Source: an uncultured bacterium (GTDB lineage Bacteria > Pseudomonadota > Alphaproteobacteria > Sphingomonadales > Sphingomonadaceae). Taken from it: a DNA stretch of 64,000 nucleotides. Shown here piece by piece: positions 51,838 through 60,674 of this stretch (the first letter of the stretch is position 1; each line of letters opens with the position of its first letter). A program made the translations under genes and the position numbers. The notes below the pieces were generated by a model. It saw only the letters and a program-made list of their open reading frames with translations. It did not search any database and was not told the DNA's origin. The DNA lies in the NCBI GenBank assembly GCA_903884945.1, contig CAISGR010000068.1, positions 18,937 through 82,936 on the forward strand, read 5' to 3'.

Positions 51838-53232
51838 TCAGATGTGCAGCGCCCGGCCGTACGCGCCCAGCACGCTTTCGTGCATCATCTCGCTGAGCGT
51901 GGGGTGCGCGAACACCGTCTCCATCAGCTCCGCCTCGGTGGTCTCGAGCTGGCGGGCAATGACATAACCCTGGATCAGTTCCGTCACCTCGGCGCCGACC
52001 ATGTGTGCGCCGAGCAATTCGCCGGTCTTCGCGTCGAACACGGTCTTCACGAAGCCTTCGGCCTCGCCGAGCGCAATCGCCTTGCCGTTGCCTATGAAGG
52101 GGAATTTGCCGACCTTCACGTCGTACCCTGCTTCCTTCGCTTTGGCCTCGGTCATACCGACTGACGCTACCTGCGGCCGCGCATAGGTGCACCCGGGGAT
52201 ATTCGCCTTGTCCATCTGGTGGGGATGGCCGCCCGCCATCTTTTCGACCGCGATCACGCCCTCATGGCTGGCCTTGTGCGCGAGCCAGGGTGCCCCGGTG
52301 ACGTCGCCGATCGCCCAGATACCGTCGACGTTGGTCCGGCCATAGCCATCCGTCCTGATATGGCCGCGATCAGTCTCGACGCCAAGCGCCTCGAGCCCGA
52401 TATTCTCGGTGTTCGGCACGATGCCGATCGCAACGATCGCGTGGCTGAACTCCTCGGACGTCACCTTGCCGTCCTTCCCCTTGATCTTCGCGGTGACACC
52501 CTTGGCGCCGGGGGTCAGCCCTTCGATTCCGGCGCCCGTCAGGATCCGGATCTTCTGCTTGGTCAACGCCTTCTCCATGAAGGCGGAGACTTCCTCGTCC
52601 TCGACCGGCAGGATGCGCGGGAGCATCTCGACGATCGTCACCTCGGCGCCCATGTCCGAATAGAAACTCGCAAACTCGACGCCGATCGCACCCGAGCCGA
52701 TCACGAGCAGCTTCGTCGGCATCTCCTCCGGCACCATGGCGTGGCGATAAGTCCAGACGCGCTTGCCGTCGGCCTTGGCGAAGGGAAGATCGCGGGCGCG
52801 GGCACCGGTGGCGACGATGATGTTCTTCGCCTCGAGTTCGCTGGTCTTGTCGCCCAGCCTGACGGTCAGCTTGCCCCTGGCAGTGATGGTGCCGACGCCT
52901 TCGTAGACGGTCACCTTGTTCTTCTTCATCAGGCCCTTCACGCCCGCATTGAGCTGACCCGCAACCTTGCGCGAGCGCTCGACGATCTTCGGTAGGTCGA
53001 AGCCCGGCTTCTCGACGCTCAAACCGTAATCACCGGCATGCGTCATATAGTGGTAAATCTCGGAAGTGCGAAGCAGAGCCTTGGTCGGGATACAGCCCCA
53101 GTTGAGGCAGATACCGCCCAGCCGCTCGCGCTCGACGATCGCCGTCTTCAGCCCGAGCTGGGCCGCGCGGATCGCCGCGACATAGCCGCCAGGCCCCGAA
53201 CCGAGGATGATGAGGTCGAAACTGTCAGCCAC
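51838..53232 (-). CDS. lpdA: Dihydrolipoyl dehydrogenase (E3)
   Basis: Flavoprotein of 464 residues with the FAD motif GSGPGGYVAA (11-20) and the redox disulfide Cys42/Cys47 in GGICLNWGC, NAD domain GSGAIGVEF, and the C-terminal His-Glu of HPTLSE. It reoxidises dihydrolipoamide of the E2 subunit. It starts at GTG 53232 and overlaps the thioesterase gene by eight bases. It is the last gene of the E2-(74 aa)-thioesterase-E3 order, consistent with the pyruvate dehydrogenase complex. Confidence 0.95.
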   Translation of the reverse strand: MADSFDLIILGSGPGGYVAAIRAAQLGLKTAIVERERLGGICLNWGCIPTKALLRTSEIYHYMTHAGDYGLSVEKPGFDLPKIVERSRKVAGQLNAGVKGLMKKNKVTVYEGVGTITARGKLTVRLGDKTSELEAKNIIVATGARARDLPFAKADGKRVWTYRHAMVPEEMPTKLLVIGSGAIGVEFASFYSDMGAEVTIVEMLPRILPVEDEEVSAFMEKALTKQKIRILTGAGIEGLTPGAKGVTAKIKGKDGKVTSEEFSHAIVAIGIVPNTENIGLEALGVETDRGHIRTDGYGRTNVDGIWAIGDVTGAPWLAHKASHEGVIAVEKMAGGHPHQMDKANIPGCTYARPQVASVGMTEAKAKEAGYDVKVGKFPFIGNGKAIALGEAEGFVKTVFDAKTGELLGAHMVGAEVTELIQGYVIARQLETTEAELMETVFAHPTLSEMMHESVLGAYGRALHI

Positions 53233-53626
53233 GTGTATTTCCCTCTGCGAAAACCGGGCTCGGCCGTTGGTCCGCGCCCATCGAAACAAGAATATAGGTG
53301 CCTTTCGCGGCCTGGGCAGTGCCCTCGCCGTGGCGATCCCGGCGCCAGACATCCACGGCGACCGTCATCGAGGTACGGCCGGTCGCAATCAGCTCGGCAT
53401 AAAAGGACACTTCGTCCCCGATCGAAACCGGGGCGGTGAAGCTGAAGCCGTCCGCCGCGACAACCGGTGCGGGTCCGCCGCAATGCCGCGAGGCGACCGA
53501 GCCAGCGGCCAGCGCCATCTGCCCCATCAGCCAGCCGACAAAGATGTTGCCATAAGGATTGGCATCCGCGGCCATCGCGGTCGCGCGAATCGCCGGCTGA
53601 GTCTGGGGAGCGCAATCCTCAGCCAT
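53225..53626 (-). CDS. Acyl-CoA thioesterase, hotdog fold
   Basis: Hotdog thioesterase of 133 residues. The segment ADANPYGNIFVGWLMGQMALAA (cited here as NIFVGWLMGQM) is the YciA/BACH-type acyl-CoA thioesterase signature, with an expected Asp in the early part (MAADANP). It overlaps the 74-residue gene upstream and lpdA downstream by eight bases each, so it is made with the PDH proteins. It may release CoA from acetyl- or other short acyl-CoA. The ATG at 53626 has no strong ribosome site, consistent with coupling. Confidence 0.86.
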   Translation of the reverse strand: MAEDCAPQTQPAIRATAMAADANPYGNIFVGWLMGQMALAAGSVASRHCGGPAPVVAADGFSFTAPVSIGDEVSFYAELIATGRTSMTVAVDVWRRDRHGEGTAQAAKGTYILVSMGADQRPSPVFAEGNTRG

Positions 53627-53843
53627 CGGTGCGCGACCGGGCGTTCCTAGCCTCCTGATCCGCTCGCCAGGCAAGTCGCAGCGGCCGAACCGCCATGAAC
53701 GCCACGATCACCATCGCGCCATAGGCAACGCCCCAGATCGTCCTGCTCAAATAGGGGACACCCCAGGACGCGGCCCACGCGACCAGCGCCGTACCGACCA
53801 GACCGGCCGCAAGATGAAGCAGTTCGGTCAGGGTGCGCTTCAC
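53619..53843 (-). CDS. 74-residue membrane protein between pdhC and thioesterase
   Basis: Small protein of 74 residues starting at GTG 53843, with two hydrophobic segments (about 8-28 and 36-54) and a charged C-terminal tail (RADQEARNARSRTDG). Its start lies eight bases after the pdhC stop, and its stop overlaps the thioesterase start by eight. It is not known to me. A role in the complex or in the membrane is unproved. Its tight spacing shows that it is a real gene rather than noise. Confidence 0.7.
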   Translation of the reverse strand: MKRTLTELLHLAAGLVGTALVAWAASWGVPYLSRTIWGVAYGAMVIVAFMAVRPLRLAWRADQEARNARSRTDG

Positions 53844-53850
53844 CGCGCCC

Positions 53851-55182
53851 TCACGCCACCATGCCCAGCGGCGCCTCGACCAGCGCTTTGAACGCCTGCA
53901 TGAGCTGCGCGCCGTCAGCACCGTCGATCGCGCGATGATCGAAGCTGCCGGTCGCGGACATGACGGTCGCCACGCCCAGTGCATCGTCGATCACCCAGGG
54001 ACGCTTTTCGCCCGCCCCGATCGCCATGATCATGCCCTGCGGCGGATTGATCACCGCCTCGAACTGCTTGATCCCGAACATGCCCATATTGGACAGGCTG
54101 GCGGTCCCACCCTGATATTCTTCAGGCTTTAGCTTGTTATCGCGGGCGCGGGCAGCGAGATCCTTCATCTGCTCCGAGATCGCGGCGAGCCCCTTGGTAT
54201 CTGCACCGGCGATGATCGGGGTGATCAGGCCACTGGGCGTGCTGACCGCGACCGAGATATCGGCCCGCTGGAAGCTGATCAGCTGGTCGGGTGTGAACAT
54301 CACATTGCACTTCGGCACCTGGACCAGGCTGACGGCGAGCGCCTTGATCAGCAGGTCGTTGACCGAGAGCTTCACGCCGCGCGGCTCGAGCGCAGCGTTA
54401 AGATCGGACCGCAGTTTGAGCAGCTTATCGAGGCGGATATCCACGGTGAGGTAGATATGCGGCACCGTCTGCTTCGACTCGGTGAGACGACGGGCGATCG
54501 TCTTGCGGACATTCGAAAGCTTTTCCGCCGTATGCGGAATATCGGGAATCAGCGCGGGTTTCGCCGGAGCGGCCGGCGCAGCGGCAGCCGCTTCGGCGGC
54601 AGGAGCAGGTGCGGCGACCGGTGCCCCGCCCGGCTTGGCGCCCTCGACATCGGCCTTGACGATCCGGCCATTGGGACCGGTGCCGGTCAGTGCGGAAAGT
54701 TCGACCCCCTTCTCGGCAGCGATACGGCGGGCGAGCGGGCTTGCCTTGACGCGTTCCTCACCTTTCCCGGCCTGAGAAGGGGGAGTTGCGCCTGCAGCAG
54801 AGGGCGAGGACGGCGCGGGTGCGGGGACCGAAACAGCCTTCTCGGCTTCGCCCGACGCAGCCTTCGGCACCTCCCCCACGCTAGCCGGAACGGGGGCTGG
54901 AGGCGCAGCCTTGGGTGACGGCGCGGAATCGGCGCTCTCGCCTTCTTCCAGCAGCGTGGCGATGACAGTGCCGACCTTCACATTGTCGGTGCCTTCGGCC
55001 ACCAGAATCTTGCCGATCGTGCCTTCGTCGACTGCTTCGAACTCCATCGTCGCCTTGTCGGTCTCAATCTCCGCCAGCAGGTCGCCGGATTTGACCGTAT
55101 CGCCTTCCTTGACGAGCCACTTCGCCAGCGTGCCCTCTTCCATGGTGGGGGACAACGCAGGCATTTTGATCTCGATCGACAT
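53851..55182 (-). CDS. pdhC: Dihydrolipoamide acetyltransferase of pyruvate dehydrogenase (E2)
   Basis: E2 component of 443 residues. An N-terminal lipoyl domain (Lys43 in ETDKATMEF), a long Ala/Pro linker (about 85-135 and 180-215), the E1/E3-binding domain ([13 protein letters not shown], about 148-160) and a catalytic domain with [13 protein letters not shown] near 415 are in the standard order. It transfers the acetyl group to CoA. E1 genes are not in the window, so in this species E2 and E3 stand apart. The gene starts at 55182. Confidence 0.95.
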   Translation of the reverse strand: MSIEIKMPALSPTMEEGTLAKWLVKEGDTVKSGDLLAEIETDKATMEFEAVDEGTIGKILVAEGTDNVKVGTVIATLLEEGESADSAPSPKAAPPAPVPASVGEVPKAASGEAEKAVSVPAPAPSSPSAAGATPPSQAGKGEERVKASPLARRIAAEKGVELSALTGTGPNGRIVKADVEGAKPGGAPVAAPAPAAEAAAAAPAAPAKPALIPDIPHTAEKLSNVRKTIARRLTESKQTVPHIYLTVDIRLDKLLKLRSDLNAALEPRGVKLSVNDLLIKALAVSLVQVPKCNVMFTPDQLISFQRADISVAVSTPSGLITPIIAGADTKGLAAISEQMKDLAARARDNKLKPEEYQGGTASLSNMGMFGIKQFEAVINPPQGMIMAIGAGEKRPWVIDDALGVATVMSATGSFDHRAIDGADGAQLMQAFKALVEAPLGMVA

Positions 55183-55289
55183 GGGGAGGCTTTCCTCTAA
55201 CCGAATCCGTAGCGGCCCGTTCCCTTCGCGCCCGATCCCGCTGCGGTCAAGACCGACCTCGCGCTGTCGGACGATCGAGACCAGGGATA

Positions 55290-55307
55290 CCGGTCCGTTC
55301 CGGTCCG
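55290..55307. repeat. Direct repeat in the pdhC/usp divergent region
   Basis: Two CCGGTCCG copies ten bases apart (55290-55297 and 55300-55307), one helical turn, in the 187-base intergenic region between divergent pdhC and the UspA-like gene. A tandem protein-binding site is possible. Confidence 0.35.
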
Positions 55308-55369
55308 GACATGGTCTTGCGCGATTGGCTGCGCCGCGCCACCTACACGGAAAGGGGAGGCCCAGAGCC

Positions 55370-55825
55370 ATGCGCATCTATCTGGTCGTGATCGACGAGA
55401 ATCCGGAAAGCGAGATCGCACTGCGCTTCGCGGCGCGCCGCGCGGTGAAGACGGGTGGCGGCGTGGAAATTCTCGCCCTGATTCCGCCGGCAGAATTCGT
55501 CGCGTTCGGAGCGGTGCAGGCGACGATCGAGGATGAGGCACGGATACACGCCGAAGCACTCGTAGCCGGCGCAGCCGGCACGCTGATCGAAGAATCCGGG
55601 CTGCGTCCCTCCATCACCGTTCGGCAGGGCGAGGGGCCGAAGATCATCCGCGAGATGATAACGGAGAATCCCGACATCGCGGCGCTGGTGCTGGGCGCGG
55701 CCGCGAGTGGCCCGCCCGGGCCGCTCGTCAGCCATTTCGCGGGGACGGACGCGGGAGCGTTGCCGATCCCGCTGATGATCATCCCCGGCTCGCTAGACCG
55801 CGAGGCGATCGACCGGTTGAGCTAG
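55370..55825 (+). CDS. Universal stress protein family
   Basis: UspA-like protein of 151 residues. It starts at ATG 55370 after AAAGGGGAGG. The first strand [22 protein letters not shown] holds the usual Asp of the family, and the end [19 protein letters not shown] lies where GxxGxxGS(S/T) normally binds ATP; the glycine loop is degenerate here ([15 protein letters not shown]), so ATP binding is doubtful. Divergent from pdhC. Confidence 0.84.
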   Translation: MRIYLVVIDENPESEIALRFAARRAVKTGGGVEILALIPPAEFVAFGAVQATIEDEARIHAEALVAGAAGTLIEESGLRPSITVRQGEGPKIIREMITENPDIAALVLGAAASGPPGPLVSHFAGTDAGALPIPLMIIPGSLDREAIDRLS

Positions 55826-55876
55826 CGCTTGCCTTTGGGGTTGATGCGCCGGGCGCGGAGCGCCACCATCGGCGCC

Positions 55877-57163
55877 ATGCACCGCCTCATCCCCCTCCTC
55901 GCCCTCGCCATTGCAACCCCTGGCTTTGCCCAGGACGCGCCCGACCCAGCGCGCCTGAAAGCGACAGTCGAGAAGCTGGTGAGCTTCGGTACCCGACACA
56001 CGCTTTCCTCGCCGGACGATCCGGTGCGCGGCATCGGCGCTGCACGGCGCTGGGCAGCCGGAGAATTGACGCGTATCTCCGACGCATGCGGTGGTTGCAT
56101 CACCAGCGCCAACATCGCCCGGACCTTCACCGGGCCACGCGCGCCGAATGGCGTGGAGGTCGTCGACGTACTCGGCTTCCAGCAGGGGACCGAGCCACGG
56201 CGTGTCGTCATCATCGGCGCGCATATCGACAGCCGCGTGAGCGACGCGATGAACGCGACGAGCGATGCACCGGGGGCGAATGACGATGGATCGGGCGTCG
56301 CACTGGTACTGGAAGCCGCACGCGTCCTTTCGAAACAGAAGTTCCGAGCGACGATCATCTATGCCCTCTTCTCCGGCGAAGAACAGGGCCTGTGGGGTGG
56401 AACGCTGCTCGCAGAAACGGCAAAGCAGAAAAACTGGACCGTCACGGCGATGCTCAACAACGACATCGTCGGCAACACGATCGGGCAGGATGGCGTTCGC
56501 GTTGCCGACCGAGTCCGCGTCTTCTCCGAGGGAATTCGCGAATCCGAGGATGTGACGGCACAACTCGCCCGCCGCCAGAATGGCGGGGAAGATGACGGGC
56601 CGTCGCGTGCCCTCGCCAAGGCGGTGGACGGGGTGGCCGCGGCAATTCCGGGCGGGCTTGACGTGTTCGTCGACCGGCGACCGGACCGCTTCGGTCGCGG
56701 CGGCGATCATGCACCCTTCATGGCATTGGGCTATCCTGCGATCCGGTTCACCGTCGGCGCGGAAAACTGGAAAGGGCAGCACCAGGATATCCGCGTCGAG
56801 AACGGGACTGCCTATGGCGATACCGTGGACAAGATGGATTTCGCCTATCTCGCCAAGGTGACAGCGATCAATATCGCGACGATTCGGCGCCTCGCTGCCG
56901 CACCCGCCGCCCCGACCACAGTAAAAATCGCCGGCGCGCTCAGCTATGACAGCACCATCTCCTGGCAGCCGGTCGAGGGCGCCACCGGTTATCGTGTGCA
57001 CTGGCGCCGAAGCGACGCTCAGGACTGGCAGAAGGCAATCGACCTGCCCGCTTCAGCGCGCAGCACGGTGCTGAAGGACGTGCCGGTCGACGACTATTTC
57101 GTCGGCGTATCATCTCTCGGCGAAGGCGGAGCCGAAAGCCTGGTGACCTTCGCCGGGCCATAG
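55877..57163 (+). CDS. Secreted M28-family zinc peptidase
   Basis: Exported aminopeptidase of 428 residues with signal peptide 1-19 (ending GFAQ). The zinc ligands of the family are His116 (GAHIDSR), Asp136/137 (GANDDGSG), Glu168/169 (SGEEQGLWGG), Asp in NNDIVGN and His in GGDHAPF (about 275). Residues from about 340 form a fibronectin type III-like domain. The ATG at 55877 was preferred to 55829 because the signal peptide begins there. It is likely periplasmic or secreted peptide digestion. It is convergent with the RcnB-like gene. Confidence 0.88.
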   Translation: MHRLIPLLALAIATPGFAQDAPDPARLKATVEKLVSFGTRHTLSSPDDPVRGIGAARRWAAGELTRISDACGGCITSANIARTFTGPRAPNGVEVVDVLGFQQGTEPRRVVIIGAHIDSRVSDAMNATSDAPGANDDGSGVALVLEAARVLSKQKFRATIIYALFSGEEQGLWGGTLLAETAKQKNWTVTAMLNNDIVGNTIGQDGVRVADRVRVFSEGIRESEDVTAQLARRQNGGEDDGPSRALAKAVDGVAAAIPGGLDVFVDRRPDRFGRGGDHAPFMALGYPAIRFTVGAENWKGQHQDIRVENGTAYGDTVDKMDFAYLAKVTAINIATIRRLAAAPAAPTTVKIAGALSYDSTISWQPVEGATGYRVHWRRSDAQDWQKAIDLPASARSTVLKDVPVDDYFVGVSSLGEGGAESLVTFAGP

Positions 57164-57171
57164 AATCAGAG

Positions 57172-57199
57172 GAGGGCGAGTCCCCCCGGGCTCGCCCTC
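57172..57199. terminator. GC-rich hairpin after the M28 gene
   Basis: Perfect 9-bp stem GAGGGCGAG / CTCGCCCTC with a ten-base loop directly after the stop. A second hairpin CCTCCCC-AA-GGGGAGG lies at 57229-57244. No T-run. Together they separate the convergent M28 and RcnB-like genes. Confidence 0.6.
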
Positions 57200-57228
57200 A
57201 ACTCTCCCGCGCGTGGCGCGGGCCCCAT

Positions 57229-57244
57229 CCTCCCCAAGGGGAGG
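57229..57244. repeat. Second hairpin between M28 and RcnB-like genes
   Basis: CCTCCCC / GGGGAGG around AA. It sits nine bases beyond the stop of the RcnB-like gene on the other strand. Likely the second half of a two-way transcription stop. Confidence 0.5.
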
Positions 57245-57253
57245 TGTCCGGAT

Positions 57254-58132
57254 TCAGCGGCAGGCGCAGGTGCAGGTACAAGCGCGCCGTGCCCTGGGAT
57301 GCCATTTCCGCTTCGACGCACGATAGACGCGCCGGGTGGTGTACCTATCCTCGATATACTCGGTGGTCGTGGTCGTCACGACCGGCGCGGACTGAACGGT
57401 AACCGTGGTGGTCGTCGCCGGCGGATACCAATACCCGCCGCTGACATACCCGCCGGTCGAATAGGTCGTCGTATAGCCGCCCTGCGTCGACGGCGACGGA
57501 TAGGCCGGGGCCGGCTGATACTGAACAGGTGGAGGAGCGTATTGCGCCGGCGGTGGTGCATAACCGGCGCCATAGCCGGCATAGCCGCCCCCGCCGCCCG
57601 ATGCCTCGGCATAGCCCCCGTCGCCAGCCGCATAGCCATAACCGGAATCGTAAGAATCCCAGTCGATCCCGTCGACCGAATCCCAGACACGACCACGCGC
57701 ATCGATCAGCACCGCATCGTCATAATAGCGCGTCCAGCTATAGCCCCGGGGCGGAGTCGACAGGCCATAAATCCCGTAATCGGCGATGAAGAAACTTGGT
57801 GCGATCCAGTAACGCGGCAACGTCCACCCACGGCTCGGGCGCCGATAGGCATTCCAGCCGCCCGGCGCGTTGCTGCCGCCATACCAGCGTCCGCCAACCG
57901 AGCCGCCCCAATGTTGCTGATGCCGCGCAGGCTGGACCCGAGGATAGCCAGGCAAGGGCGGCATCGACTGTGGGCCACGCTGCGCAGGCAGCGGATTCGG
58001 CGAGACGGTTGCGGGCGGCATGATCCGGCCATCCCGCCAGACCTGCCCGTTCGAAAGGGCATGCTGCGCAGCGGCCGGAGTCGCGGCGATCGCGGTAACC
58101 ATCGTAAGGCCAGCGATCACTAGGGTCCGCAT
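57254..58132 (-). CDS. Exported RcnB-like protein with low-complexity C-terminus
   Basis: Exported protein of 292 residues with signal peptide 1-22. Residues about 100-160 match the RcnB domain (LPRYWIAPSFFIADYGIYGL, then PPRGYSWTRYYDDAVLID). RcnB proteins affect nickel/cobalt homeostasis or form small periplasmic proteins. After it, a Gly/Tyr/Ala region (160-195), a Pro/Gln/Tyr/Thr region (200-260) and a Cys-rich end (RRACTCTCACR) follow, which is unusual for the family. Metal binding by the Cys tail is inferred. It is convergent with the M28 peptidase gene. Confidence 0.78.
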   Translation of the reverse strand: MRTLVIAGLTMVTAIAATPAAAQHALSNGQVWRDGRIMPPATVSPNPLPAQRGPQSMPPLPGYPRVQPARHQQHWGGSVGGRWYGGSNAPGGWNAYRRPSRGWTLPRYWIAPSFFIADYGIYGLSTPPRGYSWTRYYDDAVLIDARGRVWDSVDGIDWDSYDSGYGYAAGDGGYAEASGGGGGYAGYGAGYAPPPAQYAPPPVQYQPAPAYPSPSTQGGYTTTYSTGGYVSGGYWYPPATTTTVTVQSAPVVTTTTTEYIEDRYTTRRVYRASKRKWHPRARRACTCTCACR

Positions 58133-58233
58133 GGTAAACTACTCCCGTAGGACGCGATATCGTCCGATTGATTAAGGCCTTCGTTACCAATTTTCGCGGA
58201 TTTTCGCGAGTCTCAGCGCTGTCCCGAAACGGA

Positions 58234-58722
58234 TCATGCCGCAATACGCGGCGCGAGCAGGCGTATCAGCGCCTCGCACCCGGCCGCGTCCTCCGCGTTG
58301 AAGCGGGCGGCGCTGGGGCTGTCGAGATCCAGCACGCCGATCAGGCGGCCGTCATGCGTGATCGGCACCACCAGCTCGGACCGGCTCGCCGCGTCACAGG
58401 CGATGTGCCCCGGAAAGGCGTGAACATCCTCGACCAACTGGGTTTCGCGGCTCGCCGCCGCCGTACCGCAGACTCCCGCACCGATCGCGATCCGGATGCA
58501 GGCAGGCTTACCCTGAAACGGGCCGAGCACGAGTTCGTCCCCGACCAAGCGATAGAAACCCGCCCAGTTCAGATCGGGCAGATATTGCCAGATCAGCGCA
58601 GCGGCATTGGCCATGTTGGCGATCGCATCCGGTTCGTCGGCGGTCAGCGCGCCGAGCGCTGCTTCCAGGTCGTGGTAAAGCTCAGCCCTCGAAGAACCGC
58701 TGTCGATGTCGAACTGGTACAC
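58234..58722 (-). CDS. Free-methionine-(R)-sulfoxide reductase (GAF domain)
   Basis: GAF-domain enzyme of 162 residues. The three reactive cysteines are Cys75, Cys85 and Cys109, with the same 10- and 24-residue spacing as Cys84/94/118 of E. coli MsrC/YebR, from memory. It reduces free Met-R-sulfoxide with thioredoxin. It lies 71 bases upstream of the 3' end of a deacetylase gene on the same strand, and its own promoter is probably between them. Confidence 0.92.
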   Translation of the reverse strand: MYQFDIDSGSSRAELYHDLEAALGALTADEPDAIANMANAAALIWQYLPDLNWAGFYRLVGDELVLGPFQGKPACIRIAIGAGVCGTAAASRETQLVEDVHAFPGHIACDAASRSELVVPITHDGRLIGVLDLDSPSAARFNAEDAAGCEALIRLLAPRIAA

Positions 58723-58793
58723 ATGCTTCTCCGTGGTCGTCGCCTGCGGGAGATGAGGCTGGCGGGCGACCTGCGCAAGCTCTCTCGGACCTG

Positions 58794-59603
58794 TCAGTCG
58801 CTCGCTTCTGCCTGCCGCATGAGTTCTCCCACGCTCACAGCCCTCAGGCCCTTCGCTTCGAGGCCATTGAGGATCATCGGCAGCGCACGACGCGCGGTCT
58901 CATTGTGGCTGTTCATGGCGTGGATCAGGATGACGGAACCCGGCCTGGCCTTGGCGACGATCTCCCGCGCGAAGGCTGCCGGATCATCGGTCCTGGGGTC
59001 TTCGACGTTCCACATCACCATCAGCAGGTGCGCTCTCTGCACGGCGAGCGGCAGGCCGAGCAGCTTCTTGGCGCCCGGGGGACGGAACAGACCCGTCGCG
59101 CCACCGTTCGCACGGATCAGGGCATCGGTCCGCTCGATTTCATCGCGATAGAAGGCCTGCGGATATCCGATCATCCGCACATGGCTATAACTGTGATTGC
59201 CGATCTGGTGGCCCGACGCGACCAGCGTCCGGACCAGTTCCGGGTGCCGTTCGATCTCCCGACCGATCAGGAAGAAGGTGGCATGCGCATGGTGCCGGGC
59301 CAGGACCGGAAGAATGGCCGCCACGCCGACGGTGGTCGGACCATCGTCAAAGGTCAGCGCCACGATCGGCTTGGTGGTGTCGATGCGGCACAGCGTCGGG
59401 CCGACGAGCGAAAAGCAGCGTGCCCGACTGATCTGCCAGACCACCACGAACAGGGCGGCAAGCATCCCGACACCAGCCAGCGCCCAAAGCCCCATTTTCA
59501 CCGACCTTCGATGGCGGAGCGGTCGCCCGGGCCGGATATTTGCATCGATGTCGTTCACGAACACCCCCGCAGCAAATGCCGGTTCATCGGCCGAGAGCGA
59601 CAC
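58794..59603 (-). CDS. Membrane-anchored NodB-family polysaccharide deacetylase
   Basis: Protein of 269 residues with an N-terminal cytoplasmic part, a membrane segment (about 38-58) and a periplasmic NodB domain: TFDDGP (catalytic Asp), HSYSH (metal His pair), the RPPGAKK segment and an IHAMNSH end. It deacetylates N-acetylated glycans such as peptidoglycan or a surface polymer. It follows the ArfB gene on the same strand after 23 bases. A second, unlike deacetylase lies at 24612-25799. Confidence 0.88.
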   Translation of the reverse strand: MSLSADEPAFAAGVFVNDIDANIRPGRPLRHRRSVKMGLWALAGVGMLAALFVVVWQISRARCFSLVGPTLCRIDTTKPIVALTFDDGPTTVGVAAILPVLARHHAHATFFLIGREIERHPELVRTLVASGHQIGNHSYSHVRMIGYPQAFYRDEIERTDALIRANGGATGLFRPPGAKKLLGLPLAVQRAHLLMVMWNVEDPRTDDPAAFAREIVAKARPGSVILIHAMNSHNETARRALPMILNGLEAKGLRAVSVGELMRQAEASD

Positions 59604-59626
59604 CTGCGTGCCGCAACGACCGGCGG

Positions 59627-60037
59627 CTAATCGAGGCTGACCCGCCCCCGCCCCGCCTTCACAACGGCCCTGCCCTTCTTCGCATCCACCCGTCGCGCCC
59701 GGGCAGCCTTGCTCGGCTTGGTCTTCACCCGCCTTGCCTGGCGCTCGTGCGCGCGCTTGAGCAGATCCACGATACGGTCGCGTGCGTCGGCCCGGTTCGC
59801 TTCCTGCGTGCGAAAGCGCCGCGCGGTGACCACAAGATCGCCGCCGGCGGTCATGCGGCTGCCGGCCACGATCTTCAACTGCTGATAGGCCCAGGGCTCG
59901 AGCCCCAGCTTGAAGACATCCACCCGCAACTGCACCGCGGTCGCAACCTTGTTGACGTTCTGGCCGCCCGGCCCGGAGGCGGCGAGGAAACGTTCCTCGA
60001 TCGCATCTTCCGGGATCGCAAACTCAGTCACCGCCAA
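59627..60037 (-). CDS. arfB: Alternative ribosome-rescue factor ArfB
   Basis: Release-factor-like protein of 136 residues. The peptidyl-tRNA hydrolysis motif GGQ is at 24-26, and the tail (about 95-136) is very basic, as required to sit in the mRNA channel of a stalled ribosome. It rescues stalled ribosomes without a stop codon. The start overlaps the RluA-family stop by 14 bases, so the two are coupled. Confidence 0.94.
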   Translation of the reverse strand: MAVTEFAIPEDAIEERFLAASGPGGQNVNKVATAVQLRVDVFKLGLEPWAYQQLKIVAGSRMTAGGDLVVTARRFRTQEANRADARDRIVDLLKRAHERQARRVKTKPSKAARARRVDAKKGRAVVKAGRGRVSLD

Positions 60038-60674
60038 AACCCGCTTTCAGGAAGCGCTCCGGAAGCGGCGCCGTGGCGGATACCGGATCCTTGCCGACAC
60101 GCGGTACGATGAGCGACGACGCATGAAGCAGTGTTTCGGCGCCGCCCCTGCCATAGACCGGATCGCCGACCACCGGCGCACCGAGCGCTTCGGCAGCGTG
60201 TACGCGAATCTGGTGGGTGCGCCCGGTCTGCGGCCTGAATTCCACGAAGCTGCGCCCGTCCTTGACCGCCAGCACGCGCCAAGCGGTGCGCGACGGCTTG
60301 CCGTTCGGATCGCCCTGCATGCGCCAGCCGGTCTCGGCCGTGCTGACCTTGGCGAGCGCGAGGTCGATCAGCCCGCTCTCATTCTCGGGCACGCCCTCAA
60401 GCACGGCGAGGTAGATCTTCTCCACAATCCCTGCCTCGAATGCGTGGTGCAGCCGCGCATGGGCCTTCGGATTGCGGGACAGCAACAGGCAGCCGGAGGT
60501 GTCGCGGTCGAGCCGGTGCACCGCCTGCGGCCAGCGCCGGAAACCGAAAGCGAGGCCTTCGAGATGGTTTTCGAGGCTGATCGAGCCGTCGCGCGGCCGA
60601 TCCACCGGAAGTCCCGAGGGCTTGTCGATCACGATCGCCTCGCCATCGAGGAACAGGACTTTGTTTGCGAGCAT
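60024..60674 (-). CDS. RluA-family pseudouridine synthase
   Basis: Pseudouridine synthase of 216 residues with the catalytic Asp56 in HRLDRDTSG (53-61) and RTHQIRVH (about 150). It lacks an S4 domain, so it resembles RluA/TruC rather than RluC/D. The target (rRNA or tRNA uridine) cannot be assigned. It is the first gene of a leftward set with ArfB and the deacetylase. Confidence 0.91.
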   Translation of the reverse strand: MLANKVLFLDGEAIVIDKPSGLPVDRPRDGSISLENHLEGLAFGFRRWPQAVHRLDRDTSGCLLLSRNPKAHARLHHAFEAGIVEKIYLAVLEGVPENESGLIDLALAKVSTAETGWRMQGDPNGKPSRTAWRVLAVKDGRSFVEFRPQTGRTHQIRVHAAEALGAPVVGDPVYGRGGAETLLHASSLIVPRVGKDPVSATAPLPERFLKAGFGGD

